From positions 1,936,001 to 2,000,000 of the forward strand of contig NZ_CP030032.1 of assembly GCF_003258315.1 (NCBI RefSeq): a stretch of DNA of 64,000 nucleotides, in the 5' to 3' direction. This DNA comes from Bradymonas sediminis. Its GTDB lineage: Bacteria; Myxococcota_A; Bradymonadia; Bradymonadales; Bradymonadaceae. The notes under the pieces are model-generated. The model searched no databases. It had not been told where the DNA came from and worked only from the letters and a program-made list of their open reading frames with translations. Numbering within the stretch: the first letter of the stretch is position 1; every line of letters starts with the position of its first letter. Below, one piece after another: positions 25,503 to 35,909 of the stretch. Both the position numbers and the translations under genes were made by a program.

Positions 25503-28500
25503 TTAGCCTTCACAGTGGTATTGGGATATCTGGGCGTCGAGCTTTGCCGTGGCGTCTGCGTCGTCGAAGCCGTCCATATTATTATAAAGTGTTTTGAGCG
25601 CCTTGAGCGCCCCGCAATGCGAGGGTTGCCTGTCGGTGGCGCGCTGGAGGGCTTTGAGCGCCGCCTCCTGATTCGGGCGGCGCTGCGCCAAATGGTAGCG
25701 ACTCCACGCCAAATTCAGCGCCGGGTCGTCGGGATCACCGTTGTCCGAGGCGCGCTGTAATTCGCGCTCCACGAGGCGATGGGCCCCGTCGTAACGGGCC
25801 GCGTAGGTCATCGCCGTCTGCAGATGATGTTGGGTGATCCAATATTTGGAGGCGATGGTTTCTTTGAGCTTTCGCCCGGCGATCGCCAGGTTCTGAGAGG
25901 CGTCTCGAACCCGGCTCTGCTCGCGGCGGATCTGGCCAAAGACGACCCATGCGGCCGGTCCCCACTCAATATCATCGAGCGCGGGCTTCAGGATGGCCTC
26001 GGCGCGGTCATGCTCCCCGAGGTTCGACAGGGTCTGGGCGAAATACACCGCCGCGTTGGCCTCGTTGGGCGACTGCTTGGAGGCGCGCTCGAAATAGCCG
26101 AGCGCCGCGGTATATTTTTGCTGCGAGAACGCCAGGCGTCCTTCGGCGAAAAGATGCAATGAGCTTGTCGCCGCGGGGGTTCCGGCCCAGCGGTTGATGG
26201 CCGCTTCGGCCTTTGCGGTGTCGTATTGATTCAGCCAGTGCAGCGCGTGGTATTGGCTCACGCGCGGGTCGTTGGGGAAGTCACGCGAAATCCGCTCGAA
26301 AAATGCGTCCTCCTGCTTGTCGCGCTTCAGGTGGAGTTTGGCTGCCGAGAGCACGCCGGGCAGATAGCGCGGATTATTCTTCTGGGCGGCGTCGCAATAG
26401 TCGATGGCCGCCTGCTCGTCCTGTTTGAGGCGCGCGTACTCGCAGAGGGTATAGTGGATAACCGCCGGGTTGCCGCCGTACTCGAGGGCGTCGTCGAGCA
26501 TCTTCTTTGCCCGGGCAAGCGGCGCCTCCGGGGCGCGTGAGGTCTGGGCAATATGCAGAAGGGCGAGGGCCCCGTCGTGCAGAACCGACGGGTGCTTCGG
26601 GTTATTCTTAAGAACGCGCTCGAAGGGCTTCTCAAGGGTTGTGCGCTCGCGACTTTGCGCCAGTTCGGCCAGCAGAAGGCTGCTTGCGCGCGCCGGAGCG
26701 AACTTCTCGTCCATCTTTAAGGCGGTCGCGAAATCCTTGGCGGCCTGGTCGGGGCGATTCATATCGCGGTAGGCAAGACCCTTCTTCCACAGCGCTTCCG
26801 CGCTTCGCAACTCCGCGGATTCGATGGTCTTAATCGCCATCTCAAAGCGGGCGGTGAGACGGTAGAGTTCGGCGCGCTGCAGCAGCAAGGCGGTCGAACT
26901 CACGCCGGCGTCCTCGGCGTCCTTGATAAGTTGAAGCGCCTTTTCAAGCCGCCCGTCATGGATGAACAGCTCCACCATGGGCGTATAGACAACGCTGCGC
27001 TGGGGGATCGTCTTGATCGCCTGCTGGTTATGCTCCTCGGCTTTGGCGAGGTTCTTTTGGCGCATCTCGACCTCGGCCATGGCATTATGGGCCTTGGCGA
27101 GTTGCAGCGGGGAGCTCTGCTCAGCGCGTTCTTCGAGTATGTCTTTAAGAAGCTCCGTCGCCTCCTCGAGCGCCTTGGGCTCTTCCGTTTGGCGCACCGA
27201 TTGGCTGCGTTTAATCCGCGCGGAGATATGCGTGGGGCTTAATGTCGTGAGGATATGACGAAAGCGCGCGTCGGCGGGCACTGCTTTTCCCAGCGCCAGG
27301 TCGACCATGCCGAGCAGATAGTGCTCGTGGACGCTCGGCGCACCCTTTGCGCGAATGGGCAGCGTCGCCATCGAGGCCGATTCGACGTCGCCAGCGGCGA
27401 GCTGGGCGTGAATCAGCGCGATCGTCGCGTTATCGCTATTGGGTGCGCTCTTGCGGGTTTGACCGAGCAGCGCGATCGCCTGGGTGTAGTGGCTCTTTGA
27501 GAGCATCTGATAGGCACGGGCGATGTTCAGGTTCGGATTGCCGGGGGCCAGGGCTTCGGCGCGCCTGGCGGTCTCCTCGGAGTCGCGGGTATTATAATAT
27601 TCGTAGCGATACTCGATCATCGCGCGCAGGTGAACCAACTCGGCCAGCGCCTCGCCGCGGGCTTTTTCGGCGGCGCCCATCATCCCAAAGCCGCTGAGCA
27701 CGCCGTCAATCGACGCGCCCATCGGGCCGTGAGTGTCGATGGCTTCGCTGAGAATGCGCTCACCGTTGAGATAGTTCTGGTAGGTGTCGAGCGCGGTCTG
27801 CGCCTTGCCCTGGGCGATTTGCTCCTGGATTGCATCGGCGGCGGCCGAAGATTCGCTGCCGACCATCACCCCGCCGGCGATGACGCCGAGGAGGAGCAGC
27901 GCGGCGACCATGGGCAGGGCGTATTTGCGCATCTTTGGAGGTATAGCGCTGCGCTGGCTCGGGATCGCCTGATTCCGCAGGGTGACCTTGGGCTCGGCCT
28001 TGGCGGTCGCGGTTCTTAGGTGCTCGCCCGGGGAGGCATTGGCAGAGAGCTCGGGCGCTCGCTTTGGCGCAGGGATCGGGCGCTGCGCGTCGACCGCAAA
28101 AAGACGGTCCGTTCGGCGATGTTGCGCTGGCCGCGAGGCGCTACGGTCGGGGATTTGAAACGGGTCAAGCTCAATGGCGTCGACCTCGTCGGCGCCCGAC
28201 GCGGTGTCGCTATCATAAGCGCGCGCGTCGTTTCCCAGGCGCCAATCGGCCGCGGGTTCCGATAGCGCGGGCGTGGCGACCGGGGGATTCAGCGGCATTT
28301 GCATCTGAAATTGGGTGTCGGCGACGTCATCCCATTCGTCCTCTCCGCCGTCATCCCATTCCAGATCGTCGTCGCCGAAGGCATCGGACGAAGGAATGTG
28401 CGCGGCGGGGCGCGGCGCGGTATCCTGCTCCAAGAATACGTCTTCGTCGGCGTCCAAAAAGTCGGCCGCGTTGAGCGGTTCGGCGTCAAAGTCAGGGGCG

Positions 28501-29141
28501 GCGTCGAACTCAGGGCCGCCGTAGAAGTCGCGCTGTGCGAACTCCGAATCATCCGCCAGGAGATCATCACGCTGGATGCCCAGGGCGTCGTCGATGCGAC
28601 CTACGATCGTGCGCGTGGCGTTATAGTCATCCTCATCTTGCGCGGCGACCGGGAGTCCCAGGTCGACCAACAATTCGTTGACCGACTCGTCGTTGGCGCC
28701 GGGGTCGATACTTTTGTGCTGCAACTCATCGGTTTCGACGTGCTCACCTTCCGCATAGGTCGGGGAGTCGTCGGCGGGCTCCAGCGAGGACAGGCTGTCG
28801 AAGGAGCCGCCGGCAAAGATATCGGAGTCGTCAAGCTCGTCGGGGCGCTCGAAGGCGTTGAGCTCAAGGGATTGAGACTCGAGGGTGGTCACCTCAAGCT
28901 CATCAAGCTCCTGGGTGACCGGATCTGCGTCGGACTCGGCGTTCTGCCTTTGAGACGCCTGCAGCGCCGCGTCGATCGCCGGCGTGGGGCAGCGATCGTT
29001 GGCCCGGCGGAGCAACTCAGCGGCCCCGGCCAGGTCGCCCTGGGCTTGGAGCACGCGCGCGCGCTCGAGCAGCGCGGCCTCAGAGTTGGGGAGGGCGGCC
29101 AGGAGTTCGTTGAATTGCGGATTTGGTGGCGACTTCTGCAT
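25503..29141 (-). CDS. Large membrane-anchored TPR-repeat protein
   Basis: A 1212-residue protein. Residues 1-60 look like a TPR hairpin (ALLERARVLQAQGDLAGAAELLRRA). Residues 60-400 are a long acidic, disordered linker (many Asp/Glu, Ser, Pro). A single membrane helix (KYALPMVAALLLLGVIAGG) lies at about 407-428. The remaining 780 residues are tandem TPR-like helices, e.g. GRLEKALQLIKDAEDAG and KYTAALGYFERASKQSPNEA, probably periplasmic. No enzyme domain is seen. Such proteins organise envelope complexes. It is the first gene of a two-gene minus-strand unit with the methyltransferase. Confidence 0.82.
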   Translation of the reverse strand: MQKSPPNPQFNELLAALPNSEAALLERARVLQAQGDLAGAAELLRRANDRCPTPAIDAALQASQRQNAESDADPVTQELDELEVTTLESQSLELNAFERPDELDDSDIFAGGSFDSLSSLEPADDSPTYAEGEHVETDELQHKSIDPGANDESVNELLVDLGLPVAAQDEDDYNATRTIVGRIDDALGIQRDDLLADDSEFAQRDFYGGPEFDAAPDFDAEPLNAADFLDADEDVFLEQDTAPRPAAHIPSSDAFGDDDLEWDDGGEDEWDDVADTQFQMQMPLNPPVATPALSEPAADWRLGNDARAYDSDTASGADEVDAIELDPFQIPDRSASRPAQHRRTDRLFAVDAQRPIPAPKRAPELSANASPGEHLRTATAKAEPKVTLRNQAIPSQRSAIPPKMRKYALPMVAALLLLGVIAGGVMVGSESSAAADAIQEQIAQGKAQTALDTYQNYLNGERILSEAIDTHGPMGASIDGVLSGFGMMGAAEKARGEALAELVHLRAMIEYRYEYYNTRDSEETARRAEALAPGNPNLNIARAYQMLSKSHYTQAIALLGQTRKSAPNSDNATIALIHAQLAAGDVESASMATLPIRAKGAPSVHEHYLLGMVDLALGKAVPADARFRHILTTLSPTHISARIKRSQSVRQTEEPKALEEATELLKDILEERAEQSSPLQLAKAHNAMAEVEMRQKNLAKAEEHNQQAIKTIPQRSVVYTPMVELFIHDGRLEKALQLIKDAEDAGVSSTALLLQRAELYRLTARFEMAIKTIESAELRSAEALWKKGLAYRDMNRPDQAAKDFATALKMDEKFAPARASSLLLAELAQSRERTTLEKPFERVLKNNPKHPSVLHDGALALLHIAQTSRAPEAPLARAKKMLDDALEYGGNPAVIHYTLCEYARLKQDEQAAIDYCDAAQKNNPRYLPGVLSAAKLHLKRDKQEDAFFERISRDFPNDPRVSQYHALHWLNQYDTAKAEAAINRWAGTPAATSSLHLFAEGRLAFSQQKYTAALGYFERASKQSPNEANAAVYFAQTLSNLGEHDRAEAILKPALDDIEWGPAAWVVFGQIRREQSRVRDASQNLAIAGRKLKETIASKYWITQHHLQTAMTYAARYDGAHRLVERELQRASDNGDPDDPALNLAWSRYHLAQRRPNQEAALKALQRATDRQPSHCGALKALKTLYNNMDGFDDADATAKLDAQISQYHCEG

Positions 29142-29401
29142 AGCGAGCGCTACCTGCTAAAGGTCAGTGCATTGAAAATGATAGATCGAGACGACGAAAC
29201 GTTGCAGCTCTGCACATAAAGACGGCGCCTTCGCGCGCGAAACTATCATATAGGCGAAAGGCCGACCACTGGTACCGGCATCCGAGTGGGGCTGGATATC
29301 AAGATATCTTTGGTGCATCCTTCCGCGCGGGATCTCTGTAAATCTATTAGACCCGCGCGCAATCAAAATTAAGCGAACTACAAAATTTAAGGTGATCATC
29401 A

Positions 29402-29974
29402 ATGGCAAACTCACCGACAAAATCGACGCTTGGCGTCTCACTCTTCGTCGCGTCCGCGTTTCTACTGAGCGCTTGTGCCTCGTCGGTCTACCATCTTCCG
29501 CCGCCGCCGACCCCCGCGGGCCAGGCGGCCGCGGCTGCAGATGGCGAGGCGTCAGCCGTCGATGACGAGGCGCTCGATGCTGCGGCTCGGGCGAGCTTGT
29601 TGAAGCTCTACGAGCTGGTCAAGCGTGAGCAATACGAAGAGGCTGAGCAATATTTAAGCCAGGAAACCCGGGATTTTTTGAGCGCAGCCAGCGGCGTCAA
29701 TGACCCGTCTGCGTTGCTCTCCAGCGGGGAATTCAAGCATCGAGACGGTCGAGTGCTCCAGGTCAATCCGGTGAATTTATTATTCGGCGGAAATATCGTC
29801 AGCGTTCGAGACGCTCTCAAGGAGGCGGATGAGGGTGAGACCGCGAATCGACGGGTGCTCTATGTGATTGACCCGCAGGAAGTGTCGCACCGAGTCATAA
29901 TGATTTCTGAAGGTGGTAAATGGGTATTACATACGACGTCAATCAGCGCGGACGGGGCGAGACTGGCCCAATGA
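29402..29974 (+). CDS. Lipoprotein of unknown function
   Basis: A 190-residue protein. A hydrophobic signal ends in LLSAC, a canonical lipobox, followed by ASSVY and a Pro/Ala-rich linker. The C-terminal two thirds contain a helix-turn region (ASLLKLYELVKREQYEEAEQYL) and a strand-rich end. No named family is recognised. Its stop overlaps the next start (ATGA), so it is translated together with the membrane protein that follows. The 260-base spacer 29142-29401 is divergent from the large TPR gene and contains no gene. Confidence 0.75.
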   Translation: MANSPTKSTLGVSLFVASAFLLSACASSVYHLPPPPTPAGQAAAAADGEASAVDDEALDAAARASLLKLYELVKREQYEEAEQYLSQETRDFLSAASGVNDPSALLSSGEFKHRDGRVLQVNPVNLLFGGNIVSVRDALKEADEGETANRRVLYVIDPQEVSHRVIMISEGGKWVLHTTSISADGARLAQ

Positions 29975-30720
29975 ATCACCACGTGTCTGATCCCAATGAA
30001 GCGGCGCGCTCGCGCGCTGAGCAGGCGCCGGATCCCGAGATTGTCGACGCCGAGATTGAAGAGCCGGGCGGGGCGGCGTTGGAGCCGGTGCGCCCGCCAC
30101 CCCCGGCGCGGCTGACCCACCACCCGAGCTCAGGCGGGCTGGTCTATGAGCCGATTGTCCGACAGGTATCCCATACGGAGTTTCAGGTCTGTGGGCGCCG
30201 GGAGGTCTCGGGGGCCATCCCCTGGGGCTTCTGGGGCGGGGTGTTGCTCGCCTTCGTGGCGTATTTTCTGATCACCGGGACCCAGGGGTTCTGGTCGATT
30301 ATGGATATCGCGTGGGCGATGGTCGCCTTAACGGTAGGGCTCGTGCTATTTCGCTTCGGCAAACGGTCTTCTCGCCGGCTCGACGTTCTATGCGCGTTGG
30401 ATTTTGAGCGCGAGATGATCGTGTGGCCGGCCGCGACTGAGTCGGCAAGCGGCGTGTCCCAGGGTTCACTGGGGAGTGGGGAGTTAGTGCTCAATTTCGA
30501 GGAGATTGAAGAGGTCGTCTTTGCGATGATCGACTACCCCCTGTCTCAGCGAAAAAACGATGTCGATGTTCACGCGTTCACGCTTTTGGTGCGCGACGGT
30601 GAGCAGCGGCTGATACCCGTTATCGAGGCGACGCCTGCCAAAGGGGCGGCCCACGAGATCGCCAAGATGATCGCAGGCCAGCTCCGGCTTAATATAAGTT
30701 ATGTCGGAAATGGCTTCTGA
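29971..30720 (+). CDS. Membrane protein with two TM helices, unknown function
   Basis: About 249 residues. A Pro/Glu-rich cytoplasmic N-terminus leads to two adjacent membrane helices (IPWGFWGGVLLAFVAYFLI and DIAWAMVALTVGLVLFRFG). A C-terminal soluble domain has strands such as DVLCALDFEREMIVW and DVHAFTLLVRDGEQRLIPV. ATG 29971 overlaps the upstream stop by 4 bases, indicating translational coupling with the lipoprotein. No family recognised. Confidence 0.75.
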   Translation: MNHHVSDPNEAARSRAEQAPDPEIVDAEIEEPGGAALEPVRPPPPARLTHHPSSGGLVYEPIVRQVSHTEFQVCGRREVSGAIPWGFWGGVLLAFVAYFLITGTQGFWSIMDIAWAMVALTVGLVLFRFGKRSSRRLDVLCALDFEREMIVWPAATESASGVSQGSLGSGELVLNFEEIEEVVFAMIDYPLSQRKNDVDVHAFTLLVRDGEQRLIPVIEATPAKGAAHEIAKMIAGQLRLNISYVGNGF

Positions 30721-30746
30721 GAGAGTGAAAAACTAGTTCTGTATGC

Positions 30747-30776
30747 TTGACGCCGATCGAAGTGCGTAGGTATAGA
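30747..30776 (+). promoter_or_regulatory. Candidate sucCD promoter
   Basis: TTGACG (30747-30752), an 18-base spacer and TATAGA (30771-30776), about 47 bases before sucC. Same layout as other promoters in the window. Confidence 0.5.
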
Positions 30777-30822
30777 CGACGCAACAAATCGGCCAAATCC
30801 CAGCGAAATAGGTTAGGTGCGG

Positions 30823-31983
30823 ATGAACATTCATGAGTATCAAGCGAAGCAAATCTTTAAGAAATACGGCATTAAAACGCCCAACGGCATTCCGGCGTTC
30901 AGCGTCGACGAAGCGGTTGAAGCGGCCAAAGAACTCGGCGGGAATTTCTGGGTTGTAAAAGCCCAGATTCACGCCGGCGGACGTGGTAAAGCCGGTGGAG
31001 TCAAACTCGCGCGCAGCCTCGATGAGGTTCGCGAGTTGGCTGACGAAATTCTCGGCAAGACCCTGGTGACCCACCAGACCGGACCCGAAGGCGCGCTCGT
31101 GCGTCGCCTTTATATTGAGTCCGGCGCCGATATCGCCAGCGAGCTCTACCTTGCAGCCGTCGTTGACCGCGACAGCGGTCAAATCGTCCTGATGGCCTCG
31201 ACTGAGGGCGGCGTCGATATCGAAGCCGTCGCCGAGGAAACCCCCGAGAAGATCTTCAAGGTCTACGTGAACCCGATGATTGGCTTTGCCGATTATCAAG
31301 GGCGCGAGCTGGCCTTCAAGTTGGGCCTCGAAGGCAAGACCGTGTTCCGCGCTGCTTCGATTATGAAGAAGCTGTACACGGCATTTGTCGAGACCGACGC
31401 GGATCTGGTTGAGATCAACCCGCTGGTCGTGACCGGCGACGGCGATGTCATCGCTCTCGACGGCAAGATGAACTTCGACGACAACGCGCTATTCCGTAAC
31501 CCGGAAATCGAAGCGATGCGCGACGAGCACGAAGAAGACCCGGCCGAACTCGAAGCCAAAGCGCACGGCTTGAGCTACGTCAACCTCGACGGCAATATTG
31601 GCTGCATGGTCAACGGCGCCGGACTTGCGATGGCCACCATGGACATCATCAAGCATTTCGGTGGTGACCCGGCCAACTTCCTCGACGTAGGTGGCGGAGC
31701 CACGGCTGAGACCGTGACCGAAGCCTTCAAGATCATCACCTCCGACGACCGCGTCGAGGCGATCTTCATCAATATCTTCGGTGGAATTATGCGCTGCGAC
31801 GTGATCGCAGAGGGCGTGATTGCCGCGGTCAAAGAAGTGGGTCTGGAAGTGCCGCTGGTGGTTCGCCTCGCGGGCACCAACGACAAGGCCGGCAAAGAGA
31901 TTCTGTCCAATAGCGACCTGAATATCATCGCCGCCGACACCATGGCCGATGGCGCCCAGAAGGTCATCGCTGCGATTAGCTAA
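30823..31983 (+). CDS. sucC: Succinyl-CoA ligase (ADP-forming) beta subunit
   Basis: Part of the TCA-cycle enzyme that converts succinyl-CoA to succinate with ATP/GTP formation. The 386-residue product starts [16 protein letters not shown], as in other SucC proteins. It has an ATP-grasp domain ([20 protein letters not shown]) and a CoA-ligase domain with [15 protein letters not shown] and [14 protein letters not shown] 30823 was preferred over an in-frame GTG at 30817, with AGGTTAGG upstream. It is followed 65 bases later by sucD, with which it forms the alpha2beta2 enzyme. Confidence 0.97.
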   Translation: MNIHEYQAKQIFKKYGIKTPNGIPAFSVDEAVEAAKELGGNFWVVKAQIHAGGRGKAGGVKLARSLDEVRELADEILGKTLVTHQTGPEGALVRRLYIESGADIASELYLAAVVDRDSGQIVLMASTEGGVDIEAVAEETPEKIFKVYVNPMIGFADYQGRELAFKLGLEGKTVFRAASIMKKLYTAFVETDADLVEINPLVVTGDGDVIALDGKMNFDDNALFRNPEIEAMRDEHEEDPAELEAKAHGLSYVNLDGNIGCMVNGAGLAMATMDIIKHFGGDPANFLDVGGGATAETVTEAFKIITSDDRVEAIFINIFGGIMRCDVIAEGVIAAVKEVGLEVPLVVRLAGTNDKAGKEILSNSDLNIIAADTMADGAQKVIAAIS

Positions 31984-32048
31984 TCGACGCGAAGTCCTGA
32001 GTTGTGCCACTGAAGTTTAACCTCAAGTTATTTTGAAGGTAGCGATAT

Positions 32049-32921
32049 ATGAGTATTCTCATTGATGAAAATACGCGGGTCCTGGTTCAGGGCCTGACCG
32101 GTTCGGCGGGTAGTTTCCACGCCTCCCAGATGCTCGAGTACGGCACGAAGGTTGTGGCTGGCTCGACGCCCGGCAAGGGCGGACAGTCCGTGCACGGCAT
32201 TCCGGTCTTCGACACCGTCGCTCAGGCGGTCAAAGAAACCGGCGCTGACGCCAGCGTCGTGTACGTGCCGCCGGCATTCGCCGCCGACGCGCTCCTCGAA
32301 GCCGCTGATTCCGGCATTCCGCTGGTCATCGCGATCACCGAGGGCATCCCCGTTCAGGATATGATCGCGGTCAAACGCTATTATACCGAACGCGGCGTGC
32401 GTCTGGTTGGCCCGAACTGCCCCGGTGTCATCAGCCCGGGTCTGTGCAAGATCGGCATCATGCCTGGTCATATCCATATGCAGGGACGCGTCGGCGTCGT
32501 GAGCCGCTCCGGCACGCTCACCTATGAAGCCGTCGGTCAGCTCAGCGCCCTGGGTATTGGTCAGTCCACCTGTGTCGGTATCGGTGGCGACCCCATCAAC
32601 GGCACCGACTTCATCGACGTGCTCCGTCTCTTCGAAGAAGACGAAGACACCGACGCCGTCATCATGATCGGCGAGATCGGCGGCAGCGCCGAGCAGGAAG
32701 CAGCTGCATGGGTCAAGGCAAATATGTCCAAGCCCGTGGCAGGCTTCGTGGCTGGCGCAACCGCCCCGCGCGGAAAGCGCATGGGCCACGCCGGTGCGAT
32801 TATCAGCGGCGGTGGTGGAACCGCGGCTGAGAAGCAGGCTGCGATGCGCGACGCCGGCATTGCCGTCGCTGAGACGCCCGCAGATATGGGCACCACGCTG
32901 CAGAGTATTTACAAAGGTTAA
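32049..32921 (+). CDS. sucD: Succinyl-CoA ligase alpha subunit
   Basis: The 290-residue alpha subunit binds CoA and carries the phosphorylated His. It has the Rossmann CoA-binding segment ([17 protein letters not shown]), [11 protein letters not shown] and the active-site His block [15 protein letters not shown] lies 11 bases before ATG 32049. It is cotranscribed with sucC. Confidence 0.97.
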   Translation: MSILIDENTRVLVQGLTGSAGSFHASQMLEYGTKVVAGSTPGKGGQSVHGIPVFDTVAQAVKETGADASVVYVPPAFAADALLEAADSGIPLVIAITEGIPVQDMIAVKRYYTERGVRLVGPNCPGVISPGLCKIGIMPGHIHMQGRVGVVSRSGTLTYEAVGQLSALGIGQSTCVGIGGDPINGTDFIDVLRLFEEDEDTDAVIMIGEIGGSAEQEAAAWVKANMSKPVAGFVAGATAPRGKRMGHAGAIISGGGGTAAEKQAAMRDAGIAVAETPADMGTTLQSIYKG

Positions 32922-32940
32922 TTCTCCCGAATTGACCCGA

Positions 32941-32969
32941 TGTCGCGGGTTGCTCTGCAACCCGCGACA
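32941..32969 (+). other. Perfect stem-loop after sucD
   Basis: TGTCGCGGGTTGC pairs exactly with GCAACCCGCGACA around the loop TCT, 20 bases after the sucD stop. No T-run follows, so it may protect or process the mRNA end; a true terminator lies 24 bases downstream. Confidence 0.6.
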
Positions 32970-32992
32970 AGCTATAGGCAGCTGAAAATGAT

Positions 32993-33031
32993 GCGCCGGT
33001 GACGGCTTATTTGTCTCCGGCGCGTTTTTTT
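32993..33031 (+). terminator. Intrinsic terminator of sucCD
   Basis: GCGCCGG pairs with CCGGCGC around a 17-base loop, followed by seven T. It is the second of two hairpins between sucD and ndk. Confidence 0.7.
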
Positions 33032-33112
33032 GCCGTTTAATCCGTCGCAACACAATATCTTTTGCGTTTGCGCTCATTTCTAATTTCTTTCAATATCAAA
33101 TGGAGCTGAACC

Positions 33113-33538
33113 ATGGCCATCGAAACAACGCTGAGCATCCTTAAGCCTGACGCCATTGAGAAAAACATCATTGGCAAAATCATCGCCAAATTCGAAGAGA
33201 AGGGCCTGACGCCGGTCGGTCTTCGTATGGTACACCTGAGCGAGCGCGAAGCTGGCGAGTTCTACGCCGTGCACGCTGAGCGTCCGTTCTTCGGTGAATT
33301 GGTTGAGTTCATGACGCGCGGCCCGGTGGTCGTGATGGCTCTTCGCGGCGAAGATGCGGTCAACCGCAACCGCGAGATCATGGGCGCCACCAACCCGGCC
33401 GACGCCGACGCCGGAACCATCCGCGCCGAGTTCGCCACCAGCATCGGTGAGAACACCGTGCACGGCTCCGACTCGGTGGAGAACGCCGAAATCGAAGTGA
33501 ATTTCTTCTTCAGCGGCACCAACCTGTTTTCACGTTGA
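33113..33538 (+). CDS. ndk: Nucleoside diphosphate kinase
   Basis: Transfers the gamma phosphate between nucleoside tri- and diphosphates. The 141-residue length is normal. The ATP-site start [14 protein letters not shown], the [17 protein letters not shown] block and the active-site His in NTVHGSDS are all present. GGAG lies about 10 bases before ATG 33113. It is followed 24 bases later by rlmN, which is likely cotranscribed. Confidence 0.97.
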   Translation: MAIETTLSILKPDAIEKNIIGKIIAKFEEKGLTPVGLRMVHLSEREAGEFYAVHAERPFFGELVEFMTRGPVVVMALRGEDAVNRNREIMGATNPADADAGTIRAEFATSIGENTVHGSDSVENAEIEVNFFFSGTNLFSR

Positions 33539-33562
33539 TGCAGCATTGACCCCGGGATTACG

Positions 33563-34840
33563 ATGAGCAGCGAAACGATCAATAAATCTAATTCAGAATC
33601 TGCATCGGGAGACGTCCAAGAGGCGGCACCCGAGTCAAATCCCGGGCCAAGCCAATACGTCCTTGACGCCATTGAGACGCTCCACGCGCTCGAGAAAAAG
33701 CTCAAAGAGGATCCCTCGGCGACGCTTGAGCCCGCGGAGCGCATCAACCTGCTGGACTTCTCCATTGAGGAACTCCAGGAGTTGGTGACCGAAGGGATGG
33801 GGGAGCGCAAATTCCGCGCCAACCAGCTCTTCGGGTGGATGTATGCGCGCCTGGCGCGTGACTTCAGTGAGATGACGAATCTCTCCAAGGATTTTCGCAC
33901 CCGTCTCGAGAACGTCACCCGCCTTGCGCCCATCGAGTTTTTGGGCGTGCAGCGCACCGGTGCCGATGGCACCAGCAAGCTTACCTTCAAATGCGACGAT
34001 AACGCGATCATTGAGACCGTGCTTATCCCGTCGGAGAACCGAAATACCCTGTGTATTTCGAGCCAGGTCGGCTGCGCCATGGGTTGCACCTTTTGCTTTA
34101 CCGCAAAGATGGGCCTTCGCCGCCACCTCACGACCGCCGAGATCGTCGGCCAGGTCGTGCTCGCGCGTCAGCATTTGAGCGAGGAATTCGGCCGCATCGG
34201 TAATATCGTCTTTATGGGCATGGGAGAGCCGCTGCACAATTACGATAATGTGCTGCGCACCGTGCACCTGTTGACCCACGTCGACGGCCTGGACTTCTCG
34301 CGTCGCCGCGTCACGATTTCGACCTCCGGTCTGGTCCCGCAACTGCGCAAGCTCGGCCACGACGCCGACGTGCAGCTCGCGATCAGCCTCAACGGAACCA
34401 ACGACGAGCAACGCGGGCAATTGATGCCGGTCAACGACCGCTGGAATATCCAGGAGTTGCTTGATTGCGTGCGTGAATATCCCCTGGAGAAACGCCAGCG
34501 CGTGACCTTCGAGTTCGTTATGCTCAAGGATATCACCGACCGCATGGAAGACGCCAAGCGTCTGGCGGACCTGGTCCAAGACCTTCCCTGCAAGGTCAAC
34601 CTCATCCCCTTTAACCCGCATCCCGGCACGCCGTTTGAGACGCCCGACGAGGCGCAGATCGACCGCTTCCAGGCGTATCTGATCAAGCGCGGGATTCACG
34701 TCTTGCGCCGCGCCACCCGCGGTCGCGATGAAATGGCAGCCTGCGGCCAACTCGGTAAACCCGGGGACCGTAAATTGCCGGCACATCTGCGCAAACGCCT
34801 TAAAATGTTTCACGAACAAAAAGAAGCGCAACAGGGCTAA
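33563..34840 (+). CDS. rlmN: 23S rRNA (adenine2503-C2) methyltransferase RlmN
   Basis: Radical-SAM methyltransferase that modifies A2503 of 23S rRNA (and A37 in some tRNAs). A 425-residue protein with an N-terminal extension of about 60 acidic residues before the usual helical domain (LLDFSIEELQEL). The 4Fe-4S motif is CAMGCTFC, and the C-terminal catalytic Cys lies in DEMAACGQLG. The GEPLHNYDNV segment is family-typical. Follows ndk; its end is marked by a weak hairpin at 34858. Confidence 0.95.
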   Translation: MSSETINKSNSESASGDVQEAAPESNPGPSQYVLDAIETLHALEKKLKEDPSATLEPAERINLLDFSIEELQELVTEGMGERKFRANQLFGWMYARLARDFSEMTNLSKDFRTRLENVTRLAPIEFLGVQRTGADGTSKLTFKCDDNAIIETVLIPSENRNTLCISSQVGCAMGCTFCFTAKMGLRRHLTTAEIVGQVVLARQHLSEEFGRIGNIVFMGMGEPLHNYDNVLRTVHLLTHVDGLDFSRRRVTISTSGLVPQLRKLGHDADVQLAISLNGTNDEQRGQLMPVNDRWNIQELLDCVREYPLEKRQRVTFEFVMLKDITDRMEDAKRLADLVQDLPCKVNLIPFNPHPGTPFETPDEAQIDRFQAYLIKRGIHVLRRATRGRDEMAACGQLGKPGDRKLPAHLRKRLKMFHEQKEAQQG

Positions 34841-34857
34841 TCGCCCGATGCCACGGT

Positions 34858-34877
34858 CCCGGCGCGACTGCGCCGGG
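34858..34877 (+). terminator. Possible weak terminator after rlmN
   Basis: CCCGGCGC pairs with GCGCCGGG around the loop GACT, 18 bases after the stop. The T-run is poor (CGCTTCATG), so termination may be incomplete. Confidence 0.4.
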
Positions 34878-34947
34878 CGCTTCATGCATATCGCATTCTG
34901 CTCGAGCCGTATTCAATTCGCTAAGCTGTAACTGCCGCGAGGCTTTC

Positions 34948-35865
34948 ATGAGTTTGTTGGTTGTAGGTTCTGTCGCGTTCGATAACGTCGAGACCCCGTT
35001 CGGTAAAGCCGAGCGGGCCCTTGGCGGATCGGCTCTCTATTTTTCGACCTCGGCGAGTTATTTTACCGATGTCAGCCTGGTCGCGGTCGTCGGGGAAGAC
35101 TTCCCCGAAGAAGCCACGGAGTTCTTACACTCCCGCGGCGTCGACACGCGTGGGCTTCAACGCACCAAAGGGGAGACCTTTTGCTGGAAGGGTAAATACG
35201 GTTTCGACCTCAACGAGGCCGTGACCCTGGACACCCAACTTAACGTCTTCGGTGATTTTCACCCGGAGCTGCCGGCGGATTATTGCAAATCCACCCACGT
35301 CTTCCTGGCAAATATCGACCCCGAATTGCAGCTTGAAGTCCTCAAGCAAATCGAGAACCCGGAGTTCGTCGCGCTCGACACGATGAATTTCTGGATCGAG
35401 AGCAAGCGCGACGCGCTGATTGAGATCATCTCAAAGGTCGATATGGTCTTGATTAACGAGACCGAGGCGCGTCAGTTGGCCGACGACCCCAATATCGTCA
35501 AAGCCGCTCAGACGGTGCTGGCGATGGGCCCCAAATATGTTGTCATCAAGCGCGGTGAGTACGGCGCGCTGTTGTTCTGCGAGGACGATGAGCCGTTCTT
35601 CGCCCCGGCGTATCCGCTCGAAGCGGTCTTTGACCCGACCGGCGCTGGCGACACCTTCGCGGGCGGCTTGCTCGGCTTCCTGAGCAATAACGCCGAGGTT
35701 ACCCCCGAGAAGTTGCGCCAGGCGATGGTCCTGGGCGGGGTAATGGCGAGCTTCTGTGTGCAGGAGTTCAGCTTTAATAACCTGCGTGATTTGAGCGATG
35801 ATAAGATCGCCAAGCGTTTCGAGCGTTTTGAGAAGCTCGTGCGATTCAACTGCCTTGAGTCGTGA
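34948..35865 (+). CDS. PfkB-family carbohydrate/nucleoside kinase
   Basis: A 305-residue ribokinase-like kinase. It begins with the strand MSLLVVGSVAFDNVE and GGSALYFS, and the ATP/anion-hole motif DPTGAGDTFAGG holds the catalytic Asp. It lacks the full length of ribokinase lid regions, so the substrate (sugar, nucleoside or hydroxymethylpyrimidine) cannot be assigned. GAGG lies six bases before ATG 34948. A hairpin follows at 35910. Confidence 0.88.
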   Translation: MSLLVVGSVAFDNVETPFGKAERALGGSALYFSTSASYFTDVSLVAVVGEDFPEEATEFLHSRGVDTRGLQRTKGETFCWKGKYGFDLNEAVTLDTQLNVFGDFHPELPADYCKSTHVFLANIDPELQLEVLKQIENPEFVALDTMNFWIESKRDALIEIISKVDMVLINETEARQLADDPNIVKAAQTVLAMGPKYVVIKRGEYGALLFCEDDEPFFAPAYPLEAVFDPTGAGDTFAGGLLGFLSNNAEVTPEKLRQAMVLGGVMASFCVQEFSFNNLRDLSDDKIAKRFERFEKLVRFNCLES

Positions 35866-35909
35866 TCTCGCTTTTGCGTATACTGATTTAAGCAAGTAAC
35901 GATGACTGA

